From contig NZ_LYCS01000012.1 in assembly GCF_001659985.1 (NCBI RefSeq), positions 1 to 64,000 of the forward strand: 64,000 nt of DNA, read 5' to 3'. Within the stretch, counting starts at the first letter, position 1. Each line of letters opens with the position of its first letter. Source of the DNA: Oceanobacillus sp. Castelsardo. GTDB taxonomy: Bacteria > Bacillota > Bacilli > Bacillales > Amphibacillaceae. This document shows positions 16,825 to 25,833 of this stretch, one piece after another. The notes under the pieces are model-generated. The model ran no database searches, was not told the origin of the DNA, and worked only from the letters and a program-made list of their open reading frames with translations. The position numbers were made by a program, and so were the translations under genes.

Positions 16825-18300
16825 TTAACTCGTCTTTATTTCATTGTCTTTTGCATTTTCTTTTATATCTGCAATTGCAGTTTGAATTTCTTCCATTTTC
16901 TTATTATCTAATGCATAAAACTTCATAGCTATAATAGAAGCAATCCATCCAAGCATCGGGATACCGAATTTCAGGATCAACGTCATGACTAATAACGAGA
17001 CAGTTAATGATTCTCCTAATTGTGGGAATTCGTCTGTATAACCGATGAATGCAACTAAGAAACCTACAACGGCTGGTGCCAGTGATGAGATCAACTTATC
17101 AACAAATGAAAAAATAGTGCCCATCATCCCTGGTACGTAACGCCCAGTATTATATGTTTCATAGTCAGATACGTCAGCAATCATTGGGATAACTAGTGCA
17201 TTAGTTAAACCAGTTAGTCCCATACCGAGGCTATAAAGCACAAGGAAAATAATGGTTGCAATACCGATATTGCTTAGTGAAATAACGGTTGGTTCAATTA
17301 TTAATAGAAATACAACTAATATAGCAAAAGATATTAAGGCAATCCAAGTAGCTTTTACAAAGGAATTCTTCAAACCAACTTTTCTAGCGTACCCAACCCC
17401 TAGAAAGGTTATTAACAGAGACGGAATAATTGTAATCATCGAAATTGTCCCACTTAATGCGTAATCCCCTAACATAATACCAAAAAACATGATTAGAACA
17501 GCCGGTTGTCTTACAATACTACTTGCCAATTTATCAGTAGAGGCTGCAATTACTAACATTTGCATTGGTCTATTTCCTTTTAAGACCGGCCAATAATCAC
17601 GGAATCTTGTTTCAACTGTTTGATCAGCTAGTCCGAAGAATTCTTTACGATCTTTCTCCCAGATTGCTATAATAGCTAAGATTGTAAAAATTCCAGATAA
17701 TATAATTGCATACATATTTAATTCTTTGAAAAGTGATAATGTAAAGTCCCCATGTTTCCCTACTAAATAAGATGCCACAAATACCTGTCCACCGGTGAAA
17801 ACAAAAATATTATAAGAAGCATCAAAAACAGAGAAAAGTGGACGTTGCTTCGGATTATTTGTTAAAACCGTCTGCGCTGCTTTTGTAACTGCTGTTTGGA
17901 ATGTATATCCAATAATGTAAACCGCATAAATTGCTATAAAGAATAGAAATTGCATTGATTCAGGTAATAGATGTGTAACATTATACATAATTAACATGGT
18001 ACTAGCTAAAATAACATTACCTATCACCATCATTGGTCGGAATTTCCCAAACTTCGACTCTGTCTTGTCAATGATAAAACCAATGATCGGATCCGTAAAC
18101 CCATCGAAAATGCGCATTGCTGTCAATATCGTACTAACTACAACAACAGATAACCCCGCTACTCCCGTTGCATAATAGGACACAAAACCAATGGCAAACA
18201 TGTAAAGATTAGTAGCTGTGTTGTTTAGAGCAAAAAAGGCAATCTGCCACATTTTAGCACTATTGTACTTTGGATTACCTTCCATAACTTTTGCCGACAT
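16825..18300 (-). CDS. GPH-type MFS transporter, second subgroup, copy 2
   Basis: A 491-residue, 12-helix transporter, a close paralogue of the protein at 15076 (MWQIAFFALNNTATNLYMFAIGF; FDGFTDPIIGFIIDKTESKFGKFRPMM; DYETYNTGRYVPGMMGTIFSFVDKL). A tandem duplication is evident. Probable sugar or sugar-acid uptake. RBS GGGGGAAGTCTT before ATG. It has its own promoter, operator C and cre site, and its own terminator, so it is a single-gene unit, not part of an operon with the next transporter. Confidence 0.85.
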   Translation of the reverse strand: MSAKVMEGNPKYNSAKMWQIAFFALNNTATNLYMFAIGFVSYYATGVAGLSVVVVSTILTAMRIFDGFTDPIIGFIIDKTESKFGKFRPMMVIGNVILASTMLIMYNVTHLLPESMQFLFFIAIYAVYIIGYTFQTAVTKAAQTVLTNNPKQRPLFSVFDASYNIFVFTGGQVFVASYLVGKHGDFTLSLFKELNMYAIILSGIFTILAIIAIWEKDRKEFFGLADQTVETRFRDYWPVLKGNRPMQMLVIAASTDKLASSIVRQPAVLIMFFGIMLGDYALSGTISMITIIPSLLITFLGVGYARKVGLKNSFVKATWIALISFAILVVFLLIIEPTVISLSNIGIATIIFLVLYSLGMGLTGLTNALVIPMIADVSDYETYNTGRYVPGMMGTIFSFVDKLISSLAPAVVGFLVAFIGYTDEFPQLGESLTVSLLVMTLILKFGIPMLGWIASIIAMKFYALDNKKMEEIQTAIADIKENAKDNEIKTS

Positions 18301-18454
18301 AAGACTTCCCCCTTAAGCATTATATTTTACAATTTTCTATCCCCTTTATGCTCGTCCTCGTTATCCTATCTCCCCCCACCCATAACAACGCTTACAATAC
18401 TAATAATTCAAAAAACTATTTCAAAAATTCTTTCTATCTCTACTAACAACAGTT

Positions 18455-18478
18455 AGTTTGATAGGCAAACCAACTATT
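18455..18478. promoter_or_regulatory. XylO-like operator C
   Basis: Palindrome TTAGTTTG-ATAG-GCAAACCAACTA, one mismatch between arms. It lies just downstream of the promoter of the gene at 16825. Confidence 0.65.
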
Positions 18479-18485
18479 AATCTAT

Positions 18486-18514
18486 ATAATAATTGGAAGC
18501 GCTTTACTAGTCAA
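18486..18514 (-). promoter_or_regulatory. Promoter of the 16825 transporter with cre site
   Basis: Minus strand TTGACT (18509-18514), 17 nt, TATTAT (18486-18491). The spacer holds a good cre-like sequence, TGGAAGCGCTTTAC (18494-18507). Confidence 0.7.
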
Positions 18515-18588
18515 GAGATTTTTTAAATTATGTTTTAAAAAAGATAGTACGAAAAATCTGCATAGCGCCATCTGGATAATTCAAATCA

Positions 18589-18626
18589 CAAAAAAATGAG
18601 CTCTTCTAAAGAAGAAGATAGCTCAT
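18589..18626 (-). terminator. Terminator of the gluconokinase gene
   Basis: Minus strand ATGAGCT...AGCTCAT stem with an inner CTTCTTC/GAAGAAG-like pairing, then TTTTTTTG. Confidence 0.8.
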
Positions 18627-18635
18627 GTAAACTTT

Positions 18636-20117
18636 CTATTCATTGAATAATACTTCTATATTAGCCAATAGCTTGCTATATTTTTTATAAATAGAAGCAT
18701 ATAATTCATGGTTTTCCATATTCGGTTCAACTTTACTTTCTTTTGGAAGACTACTTTTAATATCTTCAAATGAATCTGCCTTTCCAATTCCCACCAATGC
18801 AGTCCAAGCCGCTCCCCAAGCTGCATTATGATGGGTTTCAGAAAGATAAATTTCCTTTCCAAAGATATCTGCCATAATCTGTACCCAAAGTTTGGATTTG
18901 GTTAATCCACCATTTACACTTATTTTCTCCGGTGCACCTGCAATTTTCTCCAAGGATTTACCGATTTGATAAATGTTTAAGGCAATTCCTTCTAGCACAG
19001 CACGAGCTAGATGCTCTTTCTTATGATTAATACTTAGGCCAAAGAAGTTCCCTTTTGCTCGGCCATCCCATAATGGTGCTCTCTCTCCATTTACATAAGG
19101 TAAAAATACAATTCCGCCAGAACCTACTTCCACTTTTTCTGCGCCTGCTAATAATTCATCATGAGTTCCCTTATATTCCAATAAATCTTTAAACCATTGC
19201 AAAGCAACTCCACCATTATTTGTAGGACCACCAATGATAGACATGTCTTCGGTAAATACATAAGTAAATGTCTCCATCTTATCATTAACTGGAGCACCAT
19301 TTACAAATTGCCTAATCGCACCACTTGTACCTACAGATATATTTACTTCTCCCGGTTTGATTGCACCACTTCCAAGGTTAGCTAATTGACCATCTGCAGA
19401 ACCGATGACAAATGGCATATTAGGAGAAAGACCGATTTCCTTAGCTATACTAGAATCGATTCCTGTTAAAATTTCTGTTGGAGGGACAATAGTAGAAAGC
19501 TGTTCTCTTTCTACTCCAGCAAGTTCTAAAGCTGTTTCTTCCCAATCTAAATTCTTTACATTAAACATTCCTGTTGCGGTGGCCATGGAGTAATCAATAA
19601 CTCTTTTGCCAAACCACTTCTGTAATAAATACTCTTTCATAGACATGAAATAGGTTGCATTTTCATAGGCTTCAAAGTTATTTTCCTTCATCCAAATTAG
19701 TTTAAGTAGTGGTGTCATCGGATGGATTGGCGTACCCGTCTTCGCATAAATCTCCACTCCTTCATCAGTCTTCACTAATCTCTCTGCTATGTGATTACTA
19801 CGCTTATCGGACCAGATAAGCATTTGGGACATAGCTTCCATCTTCTCATCTACACAAATGAGAGAATGCATCGCAGCGGAGATACCTAAAGTTAGGAGAT
19901 CATCTTCTTTCGCGTTGGAAAGCTCTACCACACTTTTTAACGCTTGTCTGGAAGCAGATTCTACTTCATTAGGGTCCTGCTCTGCCCAATCTGATTTTGG
20001 ATAATTCGTCGTTATCATTTCTTCCGCTTCAGCAATTACCTTTCCTTTTTGGTCAAAAATAACTGCCTTCACACTTGTTGTTCCAATATCAAGTCCAATC
20101 ACTAATTCTCTTGACAT
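18636..20117 (-). CDS. gntK: FGGY-family carbohydrate kinase, probable gluconokinase
   Basis: A 493-residue FGGY kinase with the N-terminal phosphate-binding loop GLDIGTTSVKAVIFD (about 7-21) and the C-terminal ATP-binding block ISVNGGLTKSKLWVQIMADIFG (about 400). The TTNYPKSDWAEQDP segment resembles gluconokinases more than xylulokinases or glycerol kinases. Expected reaction: D-gluconate + ATP -> 6-phospho-D-gluconate. It lies downstream of the LarA-family and SDR genes, separated by a repeat element, and 6-phosphogluconate dehydrogenase is encoded at 31389. Substrate is inferred; xylulose or another sugar acid is possible. RBS AAAAGGAAGAGG before ATG. Confidence 0.78.
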   Translation of the reverse strand: MSRELVIGLDIGTTSVKAVIFDQKGKVIAEAEEMITTNYPKSDWAEQDPNEVESASRQALKSVVELSNAKEDDLLTLGISAAMHSLICVDEKMEAMSQMLIWSDKRSNHIAERLVKTDEGVEIYAKTGTPIHPMTPLLKLIWMKENNFEAYENATYFMSMKEYLLQKWFGKRVIDYSMATATGMFNVKNLDWEETALELAGVEREQLSTIVPPTEILTGIDSSIAKEIGLSPNMPFVIGSADGQLANLGSGAIKPGEVNISVGTSGAIRQFVNGAPVNDKMETFTYVFTEDMSIIGGPTNNGGVALQWFKDLLEYKGTHDELLAGAEKVEVGSGGIVFLPYVNGERAPLWDGRAKGNFFGLSINHKKEHLARAVLEGIALNIYQIGKSLEKIAGAPEKISVNGGLTKSKLWVQIMADIFGKEIYLSETHHNAAWGAAWTALVGIGKADSFEDIKSSLPKESKVEPNMENHELYASIYKKYSKLLANIEVLFNE

Positions 20118-20188
20118 ATATACCTCTTCCTTTTTTTTGAAAACTTGAACATTCGTACTCTCTTATCTTCCAAAAAAAATCCCTTTAC

Positions 20189-20235
20189 TTTAGAAAAGGC
20201 TCTCGAGCAAGATGCCCCAAAGCCTTTTTATTTTC
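20189..20235. terminator. Hairpin upstream of gntK
   Basis: AAAAGGCT and AGCCTTTTT pair around a 20-nt loop. The T tail is best on the plus strand, but on the minus strand it lies between SDR and gntK and could reduce read-through. Confidence 0.45.
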
Positions 20236-20250
20236 ATCATTATAGTGCGC

Positions 20251-20393
20251 GTTCAAAGAGGAGGATAAAAAGGACCGAGAAGTTCGAGGCGGCGTAGCTT
20301 TGAGCACCGGAATGTACATTAAAAGGTACATGAGGAGCGGAAAGCAAGCCAACTAGAAACGTCGAAGTGTCATTTTTACCGGACTTTTTGAAC
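20251..20393. repeat. Intergenic repeat-like element of 143 bp
   Basis: A GC-richer block bounded by imperfect inverted ends: GTTCAAAGAG at the left and CTTTTTGAAC (complement GTTCAAAAAG) at the right. No credible ORF. An internal TGTACATTAAAAGGTACA palindrome is present. It starts 7 bp past the SDR stop codon. The composition and ends suggest a dispersed non-coding or MITE-like repeat; only one copy is in this window. Confidence 0.5.
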
Positions 20394-20399
20394 ATCCTC

Positions 20400-21170
20400 T
20401 TATATTGTCATGCTTAAATATCCACCGTCTACACGTAGAAAACTTCCTGTAACGTAACCAGAAGCTTTATCTGATGCTAGGTAAATTGCAGCACCTTTTA
20501 ATTCTTCAGGTTCACCGAAACGTTTCATCGGAGTGTGGTTCATAATTGATTCAATTCTTGCTTCGTCCATGATCTTACGGTTTTGTACTGCTGGGAAGAA
20601 TCCAGGTACAATAGCATTCACACGAATACCATGTGGAGCAAATTCTCTTGCTAAGAATTGAGTTATGTTATTCACACCTGCTTTAGATGCAGAATACGTG
20701 AATACTTTAGATAAAGGAATATTGGATGAAGCAGAAGAAACGTTAATAATGCTTCCTTTACGATTTTGTTCAACCATCTTTTTCGCGAATAACTGAATCG
20801 TAAATACTAAACCTTTTAGGTTGACATTCATAATGTCATCCCATTCTTCTGGATCTAATTCAAAGAAAGGTGTTGTACTATTTTTACCAGGCGCATTAAG
20901 AACAATATCCCAGCCACCTGCCCAATCTTCTATTTCTGCAGCAGCTTTTTTAACTGTTTCCATATCACTGACGTCAGCTTGGAATGACTTTGCAATTCCG
21001 CCACTTGCCTCAATTTCTTTCGTTACTTCTTCTGCCTTTTCTAAGTTACGTCCAACAATAGCAACTTTTGCACCTTGTTCTGCTAAACCTTTTGCCATTG
21101 CAGCACCTAGTGTACTATTTCCACCAATTGCTACGGCTACTTTTCCTGTTAAATCAAATAAGTTTTCCAT
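20400..21170 (-). CDS. SDR oxidoreductase, candidate D-mannonate (fructuronate) oxidoreductase
   Basis: A 256-residue short-chain dehydrogenase. NAD(P)-binding N-terminus (LTGKVAVAIGGNSTLGAAMA, about 8-27, a variant of TGxxxGxG), NVSSAS catalytic Ser region (about 140), YSASK catalytic Tyr/Lys (about 155-159), and C-terminal GSFLRVDGGYLS. SDRs of this type include D-mannonate oxidoreductase (B. subtilis UxuB) and gluconate 5-dehydrogenase. Context with uronate isomerase and gluconokinase favours fructuronate -> D-mannonate. The start ATG at 21170 follows GAGGAG by 8 nt. It lies 25 bp after the LarA-family gene, in one operon. Confidence 0.75.
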   Translation of the reverse strand: MENLFDLTGKVAVAIGGNSTLGAAMAKGLAEQGAKVAIVGRNLEKAEEVTKEIEASGGIAKSFQADVSDMETVKKAAAEIEDWAGGWDIVLNAPGKNSTTPFFELDPEEWDDIMNVNLKGLVFTIQLFAKKMVEQNRKGSIINVSSASSNIPLSKVFTYSASKAGVNNITQFLAREFAPHGIRVNAIVPGFFPAVQNRKIMDEARIESIMNHTPMKRFGEPEELKGAAIYLASDKASGYVTGSFLRVDGGYLSMTI

Positions 21171-21195
21171 CCTTGTTGCTCCTCTCATTTGTTCC

Positions 21196-22458
21196 TTATC
21201 TTAAACTTCCATCTTCATTAAATGGTATTTCATACAAATCAGAAACCTGTTCCATATTAGGATGTTCTTTTACATAATCTAATAGTGTTTCTGATACCTC
21301 TATCTCACCAACATGTAATGTGTCCAGAATCCGGACCATTTTCACCTTTGTAAAGTCTAAAATATTACATGTCTTAATGGCAGCTTGTATCGCCGCTTTA
21401 TCTGTTGGCATTGCTGTAGAAATATGAGTTGGTCCGACTACAGTAGATGTCAATCCATTTGCGTATGTAGCCTCTCTGTCCATCTTGTCTACAACACGTT
21501 GAGTCGTGAAATCCGCTGTACCAACCCCATTCGCATTTCCCTCGGTTTGCGGCGTTAAATCTAGCACAACCATTTTCGTAACATCGGGGCCACCATGTGC
21601 ATATGGTGTTGGATATCTTCCTGTTATATTCGGATCCATTCCATCTCCACTAATGTTCTTACCAATTTGATCAATTACAAGAACATCAATTTGATCAACA
21701 AATATTTTGGGCAATAACTTTTTAGCTAATTCTTGTAAAGCTGGCTCTTTTTCTTCAATTTCATTAGCTCGCATCACTTCAAGTTTAGCTACTTTGTCAA
21801 AAGCATTCTCCACGGTTGCAATACCGAATAAGATAGGCATCTTCTCGATAGTCATTTTTGCCATTTCAGGAACGTGTACATGCATATGTTTAAACCCTAG
21901 TTGATGGCATGCTTCCGCCCCTTTTTGTTTCCCTAAACCAATACTGATCATCTTCATAATTCCGCTTTCAACTTTACCACGGAAAGCAGTATGTGGCTTC
22001 ACTCGGTTAATCACAACAATCCCATCTGCTTGGGATGCATATTTATCAATGTATACTGGTAATCCATTTGGAAGTTCACCAATTTTGATAACTTCCATTG
22101 AAGAACGAATTTCTGCACCAACACTTTCTTCTGTAACTCCTAAATGTTCTAATACAGCCTTTTGCCCTGGCCCTGTTGCACCACCATGACTTCCCATACT
22201 AGGAACAATAAATGGCTTTGCGCCTAAATCTTTTAGAAATTGAACAGTAGCTTTCGTAATATCAACTAAAGCATCCGTACCTCTACTACCAACCGCCAAG
22301 GCAATCTCAGCACCTGGTTTAACCATATCTTTCACATTCTCTAATTCTTGGTTTAATGTTCCTACTACGTCACCTAAATTTGATTCATCAAACGTTTGCT
22401 TCACCCTAGCCATTCTAGGTACTGGAATATCTTGAACTAGTTCCCTGAGAATACTCAT
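21196..22458 (-). CDS. LarA-family (DUF2088) nickel-pincer epimerase homologue; candidate D-gluconate/D-mannonate 2-epimerase
   Basis: A 420-residue LarA-superfamily protein. Residues matching the LarA active site are visible: GSHGG (His91), NRVKPHTAFRG (His156), ESGIMKM (Lys169, position of the lysine that holds the nickel-pincer nucleotide) and ACHQLG (His185). Their spacing is close to that of lactate racemase (His108, His174, Lys184, His200). LarA homologues include 2-hydroxyacid racemases and, to my knowledge, a D-gluconate 2-epimerase. Operon with an SDR and proximity to gluconokinase favour mannonate-gluconate interconversion. The cofactor genes larB, larC and larE are not in the window. 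Promoter, operator and cre lie upstream. Confidence 0.78.
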   Translation of the reverse strand: MSILRELVQDIPVPRMARVKQTFDESNLGDVVGTLNQELENVKDMVKPGAEIALAVGSRGTDALVDITKATVQFLKDLGAKPFIVPSMGSHGGATGPGQKAVLEHLGVTEESVGAEIRSSMEVIKIGELPNGLPVYIDKYASQADGIVVINRVKPHTAFRGKVESGIMKMISIGLGKQKGAEACHQLGFKHMHVHVPEMAKMTIEKMPILFGIATVENAFDKVAKLEVMRANEIEEKEPALQELAKKLLPKIFVDQIDVLVIDQIGKNISGDGMDPNITGRYPTPYAHGGPDVTKMVVLDLTPQTEGNANGVGTADFTTQRVVDKMDREATYANGLTSTVVGPTHISTAMPTDKAAIQAAIKTCNILDFTKVKMVRILDTLHVGEIEVSETLLDYVKEHPNMEQVSDLYEIPFNEDGSLR

Positions 22459-22586
22459 AAAGGCCCACTCTCCACTTTAAAGTAATTTTTCAACATATAC
22501 TTCTAATGTTCCCTATTACATTTTAAAAAACACATTTATTAAGTAAAACTAGAGTCTTCTTTATCAAAAACATTTTGTCATTCTTT

Positions 22587-22609
22587 TAATTTGTTTAATA
22601 AACAAATTA
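22587..22609. promoter_or_regulatory. XylO-like operator E before the LarA-family gene
   Basis: A perfect 23-bp palindrome: TAATTTGTTTA and its mirror around a central A, arms TTTGTTTA/TAAACAAA. It is 8 bp downstream of the -10 box. Confidence 0.75.
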
Positions 22610-22617
22610 TTAATTTA

Positions 22618-22661
22618 AGAATATCATTTAGATGTTTTTACGTCAAGGGAAACCGTTATCA
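22618..22661 (-). promoter_or_regulatory. Promoter and cre of the LarA-SDR operon
   Basis: Minus strand TTGACG (22641-22646), 17 nt, TATTCT (22618-22623). TGATAACGGTTTCC (22648-22661), a good cre match, lies directly upstream of the -35. Confidence 0.7.
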
Positions 22662-22669
22662 TGGTGGTA

Positions 22670-23590
22670 TTAAAATAGTATGCCAGAAAAGTAAATCACC
22701 AATGATACGGTGGCAGCACTAAGTATAGTCGAAAACAAAACAACCTGAGCTGCAAACTCCGGATGGTTCTTATATTCCTGAGCTATTACTGCACTATTTA
22801 CAGAAGTAGGCATGGCGGATGCGATAAATAAAGCTTGGGCAATAACCCCTTCTACCTGAAATACCCATATAATAATCAGTGCTACAACAGGACTTATGAT
22901 GAGTCTAACAATTAGACTCGAATAAACAGAGGATAATCCGGATCTAAATTGTATTCTTGCTACTTGAGCTCCAAGAGTTAGTAGTGCTAGTGCTATCATC
23001 GCATCTGCAATATAGTTGGCTGGTAGCCAGATAAATGATGGAATATCCACATGGAATGCATTCAGAATAACACCAGCCAACATCGCATACAAAACAGGCA
23101 TTTTAAAATAGCCAAGTAAAGCATTCCATTTGCCTTTTTCTACGGACTGCATTGAAAAAATACCATACGAGAAGGTGAATATGTTTTGTAGCGTAAGGAC
23201 AATAACTTGTATAGACGCTGCGAATGGATCACTTTTAAAAACTAAATCATTTACAGGAACACCATAATTACCTGAGTTAAAAAAGATAACACTATTGGAA
23301 AAGGTAGTTTTCTTACTTTTATCTAGTTTTAAGAACTTCGCAACTACAATGGATATCATAAACAAAATAAATACCAATAAAATAAAAAAGAGGAAAACGT
23401 ATCCGAAAAGAGAAAAGGATATTTTCGTACTATATAATTTAACAAATATAAAAGCTGGTACAACAAAGTAAATATTTAATTTCGATAATGTGGATATATC
23501 CATATTAAACTTTTTCTGTAGTATATATCCAATGGCCATCACGATAAATATTGGTAGAATGATATCTTTGAGTATAATGAACAATTCCAC
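22670..23590 (-). CDS. AEC-family transporter (auxin efflux carrier type)
   Basis: A 306-residue protein with ten hydrophobic segments in the Mem_trans/AEC pattern; the internal VIFFNSGNYGVPVNDLVF motif (about 105-122) and the C-terminal ASAMPTSVNSAVIAQEY motif (about 265-281) are typical. Bacterial members move small organic acids such as malate or malonate. The GTG at 23588-23590, 8 nt after AAGGTGG, is the preferred start; the upstream GTG at 23602 overlaps that RBS. It ends just before the LarA-SDR promoter. Substrate unknown; a sugar acid is plausible from context. Confidence 0.82.
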   Translation of the reverse strand: MELFIILKDIILPIFIVMAIGYILQKKFNMDISTLSKLNIYFVVPAFIFVKLYSTKISFSLFGYVFLFFILLVFILFMISIVVAKFLKLDKSKKTTFSNSVIFFNSGNYGVPVNDLVFKSDPFAASIQVIVLTLQNIFTFSYGIFSMQSVEKGKWNALLGYFKMPVLYAMLAGVILNAFHVDIPSFIWLPANYIADAMIALALLTLGAQVARIQFRSGLSSVYSSLIVRLIISPVVALIIIWVFQVEGVIAQALFIASAMPTSVNSAVIAQEYKNHPEFAAQVVLFSTILSAATVSLVIYFSGILF

Positions 23591-23624
23591 GAGATTAACC
23601 ACCTTTTCTAATAAAGTGAAACTT

Positions 23625-23803
23625 CAATCAGTGGGGGGGTTCTTCATCCCCCACTGATTGTTAGTTGAACGAATCGGGCTTTTACTGGCTGTTAGTCCCC
23701 CACTTACAATTCCTGTTATCTTATGAATTCTTGAAGCGGGGGTCTTACAGCCAGTTAATGCGGGATAAAAATAAACTGTCCTAGTTATAAGGACAGTTTA
23801 TTT
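23625..23803. repeat. Array of three stem-loops
   Basis: Stem one: CAATCAGTGGGGG / CCCCCACTGATTG (23625-23660). Stem two: ACTGGCTGTTAG-CCCCC-CTT / AAG-GGGGG-CTTACAGCCAGT (23684-23755). Stem three: AAATAAACTGTCC / GGACAGTTTATTT (23769-23803), which is a terminator for the gene ending at 23810. The G5/C5 core CCCCCACT occurs in both of the first two. No ORF. Type of element not recognised. Confidence 0.6.
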
Positions 23804-23809
23804 CATTTT

Positions 23810-24895
23810 TTATTTTGTAACAACGATTGCTTCTTCTTGTGCTTTTAGGCATAACTCCGCTGCTTTAAATGCGTGTTCTTGTGTCATCGCGTTCTCTGTA
23901 CGATGGATACAATCTTTAATTAATTCGCCAAAGAACGGAAATCCTACTGTACCAGATAGATTATCATAATGCTTTTCGCCATCTTTGTTTACCAAATATA
24001 AGTGATCTCCAGATTCTTCTCTTGCTACATCGACATACTTACGAACTTCAATGGTTCCTTCTGTTCCTGTAATAAATGTACGGCCATCTCCCCAAGTACT
24101 TAAGCCATCCGGTGTGAACCAATCGACTTTAAAGTAAAATGTTGCTCCATTTTCGCCAACTAAGGTTGCATCACCATAATCCTCTAGCTCAGGGTATTCT
24201 GGATTATTATAATTTCCTACCTTACTGTGTAGTACTTTGGCATCTTCATTTCCTGTGTAGTATAAAAATTGTTCGATTTGGTGGCTACCGATGTCGCATA
24301 ATATTCCACCATATTGTTCCTTTTTAAAGAACCAGTCTGGACGACTTGGTGCATTTAAACGATGTGGTCCGAATCCGGTAACTTGAATAACTCTGCCAAT
24401 TGCACCATCTTTTATTAGCTGACCAGCGAACACTGCTCCCTCAACATGTAGACGTTCACTGAAATAAACCATATATTTTTGTCCGGTTCGCTCGACTACC
24501 TTTTTTGTCTCTTCCAACTGCTCTAATGATGTAAATGGTGTTTTATCCGTGAAATAGTCTTTTCCAGCTTCCATAACTTTATTACCTAAAGCACTACGCT
24601 CTGATGGAATAGCAGCTGCTGCAACTAGTTTAATCTCATCATCATTCAAAACCTGTTCTAAACTTTCAGCAACTTGAACTTGTGGAAACTTCTCCACAAA
24701 TTCTTCTACCTTTTGTGTATCAGGGTCATAAACCCATTTTAACGTTGCACCTGCTTCTACTAGACCATTACACATTCCATAAATATGTCCATGGTCAAGT
24801 GCCACAGCAGCAAATTGGAATTCCCCTTCCTTCACAACTGGATTCGGCTTCCCTTTTGGTGCATAATTCATTCCATCATTTTTACCCAATATCAT
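23810..24895 (-). CDS. Gfo/Idh/MocA-family oxidoreductase A (diverged)
   Basis: A 361-residue protein of the GFO_IDH_MocA family: N-terminal Rossmann part and C-terminal GFO/IDH alpha/beta domain (QYGGILCDIGSHQIEQFLYYTG). Two key motifs are altered: the usual GxGxxG reads ALDHGHIYG, and the EKP catalytic lysine motif reads DKTP. Start ATG at 24895 (AAAGGAG, 3 nt) or TTG at 24889 (9 nt); the longer frame has no RBS. Last gene of a four-enzyme leftward operon. Substrate unknown; probably a sugar or sugar acid. Confidence 0.82.
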   Translation of the reverse strand: MILGKNDGMNYAPKGKPNPVVKEGEFQFAAVALDHGHIYGMCNGLVEAGATLKWVYDPDTQKVEEFVEKFPQVQVAESLEQVLNDDEIKLVAAAAIPSERSALGNKVMEAGKDYFTDKTPFTSLEQLEETKKVVERTGQKYMVYFSERLHVEGAVFAGQLIKDGAIGRVIQVTGFGPHRLNAPSRPDWFFKKEQYGGILCDIGSHQIEQFLYYTGNEDAKVLHSKVGNYNNPEYPELEDYGDATLVGENGATFYFKVDWFTPDGLSTWGDGRTFITGTEGTIEVRKYVDVAREESGDHLYLVNKDGEKHYDNLSGTVGFPFFGELIKDCIHRTENAMTQEHAFKAAELCLKAQEEAIVVTK

Positions 24896-24972
24896 CCGCT
24901 CCTTTATATAATGTAAATAGAAACTAGCGAATCCCACCAGTTCCCATTTACGAATTAATTTCTTATTTTAAA

Positions 24973-25833
24973 TTAAAACCAGTCAGAGTATCCTAATTCT
25001 CTTAAGTTTTTCGCAGATGTTTCTAAGCAATCAAATGGATCTACTCCATACGTATCATCTTGCTCAATTAGGAAATACTGTGCTCCACTTTCTAATCCCG
25101 CTTCCATAATAGCTGGAATATTTAAATTACCTTCTCCTACTTCAGCAAACTCAATTAGATTTGTAAATTTAGTAAAGAATTTAGCCATATCTTTCAAATC
25201 ATCTTCATGGACATCCAATTGACCGATTCGGTAATCTTTGAGGTGAAGTAAAGAAATACGTCCTTTGTATTCTTTTACAAATTCAACCGGATTTACACCA
25301 GCCCTTTGGATCCAGTGTACATCTAATTCAAATCCTAACGTTTTCGTGTTGTTTTTCATTAAATCAAGTAGGAATTCTCCATCATATTTTTGGAACTCGA
25401 TATGATGTGTGTGATAGTATAATTCAATTCCGTGCTCTTTTAAGCGTTCAGCCATCGCTTCTGCTCTCTCGATGAATGCCATGATTTCGTCTTTATCGCC
25501 CATAATATTTAATGGAAGCATACCAATTCGGATAAAGTTACAGTTTAATGTCTTACAATCCTTAACAATCTTATCAAAGTCGTTTGATAATGTTTCCCCT
25601 GGTGCACCTGGTAACATGGGTTCTAAACCTGCTGAAAGTGCTGCAATTTTTATATCAAAGTCTTCACTTGCACGTTTTAATTCTGCAACATTTTCTTCTG
25701 TCATTGGAATTTGTGATACTTCTACTGCACCAAATCCAAGTTCATGGAGCTTTTTCATTGTTTCATATGCACCAATTTCTTCTACTTTGTTCTTTAACAT
25801 CATCATTTGAACGCCAATTTTGCCTTTTGTCAT
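24973..25833 (-). CDS. Sugar phosphate isomerase/epimerase-family protein (TIM barrel)
   Basis: A 286-residue AP_endonuc_2-type TIM barrel (IolE/xylose isomerase-like). Expected metal ligands are visible: HTHHIEFQ (about 145-152), ELDVHWI (about 178-184), HLKDYR (about 203) and EVGEG (about 233). Members isomerise or dehydrate keto-sugars, often with Gfo/Idh/MocA partners. Its ATG overlaps the stop of the upstream Gfo gene (ATGA at 25830-25833), so they are translationally coupled. Substrate unknown. Confidence 0.83.
   Translation of the reverse strand: MTKGKIGVQMMMLKNKVEEIGAYETMKKLHELGFGAVEVSQIPMTEENVAELKRASEDFDIKIAALSAGLEPMLPGAPGETLSNDFDKIVKDCKTLNCNFIRIGMLPLNIMGDKDEIMAFIERAEAMAERLKEHGIELYYHTHHIEFQKYDGEFLLDLMKNNTKTLGFELDVHWIQRAGVNPVEFVKEYKGRISLLHLKDYRIGQLDVHEDDLKDMAKFFTKFTNLIEFAEVGEGNLNIPAIMEAGLESGAQYFLIEQDDTYGVDPFDCLETSAKNLRELGYSDWF

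Noticed and set aside
18636-20117. Xylulokinase
   Set aside because: The NYP-containing N-terminal segment and the link to 6-phosphogluconate dehydrogenase favour gluconokinase; not fully excluded.
21196-22458. Plain lactate racemase
   Set aside because: The family fits, but gluconokinase, SDR and uronate context make an aldonic acid substrate more likely; larBCE are not adjacent.
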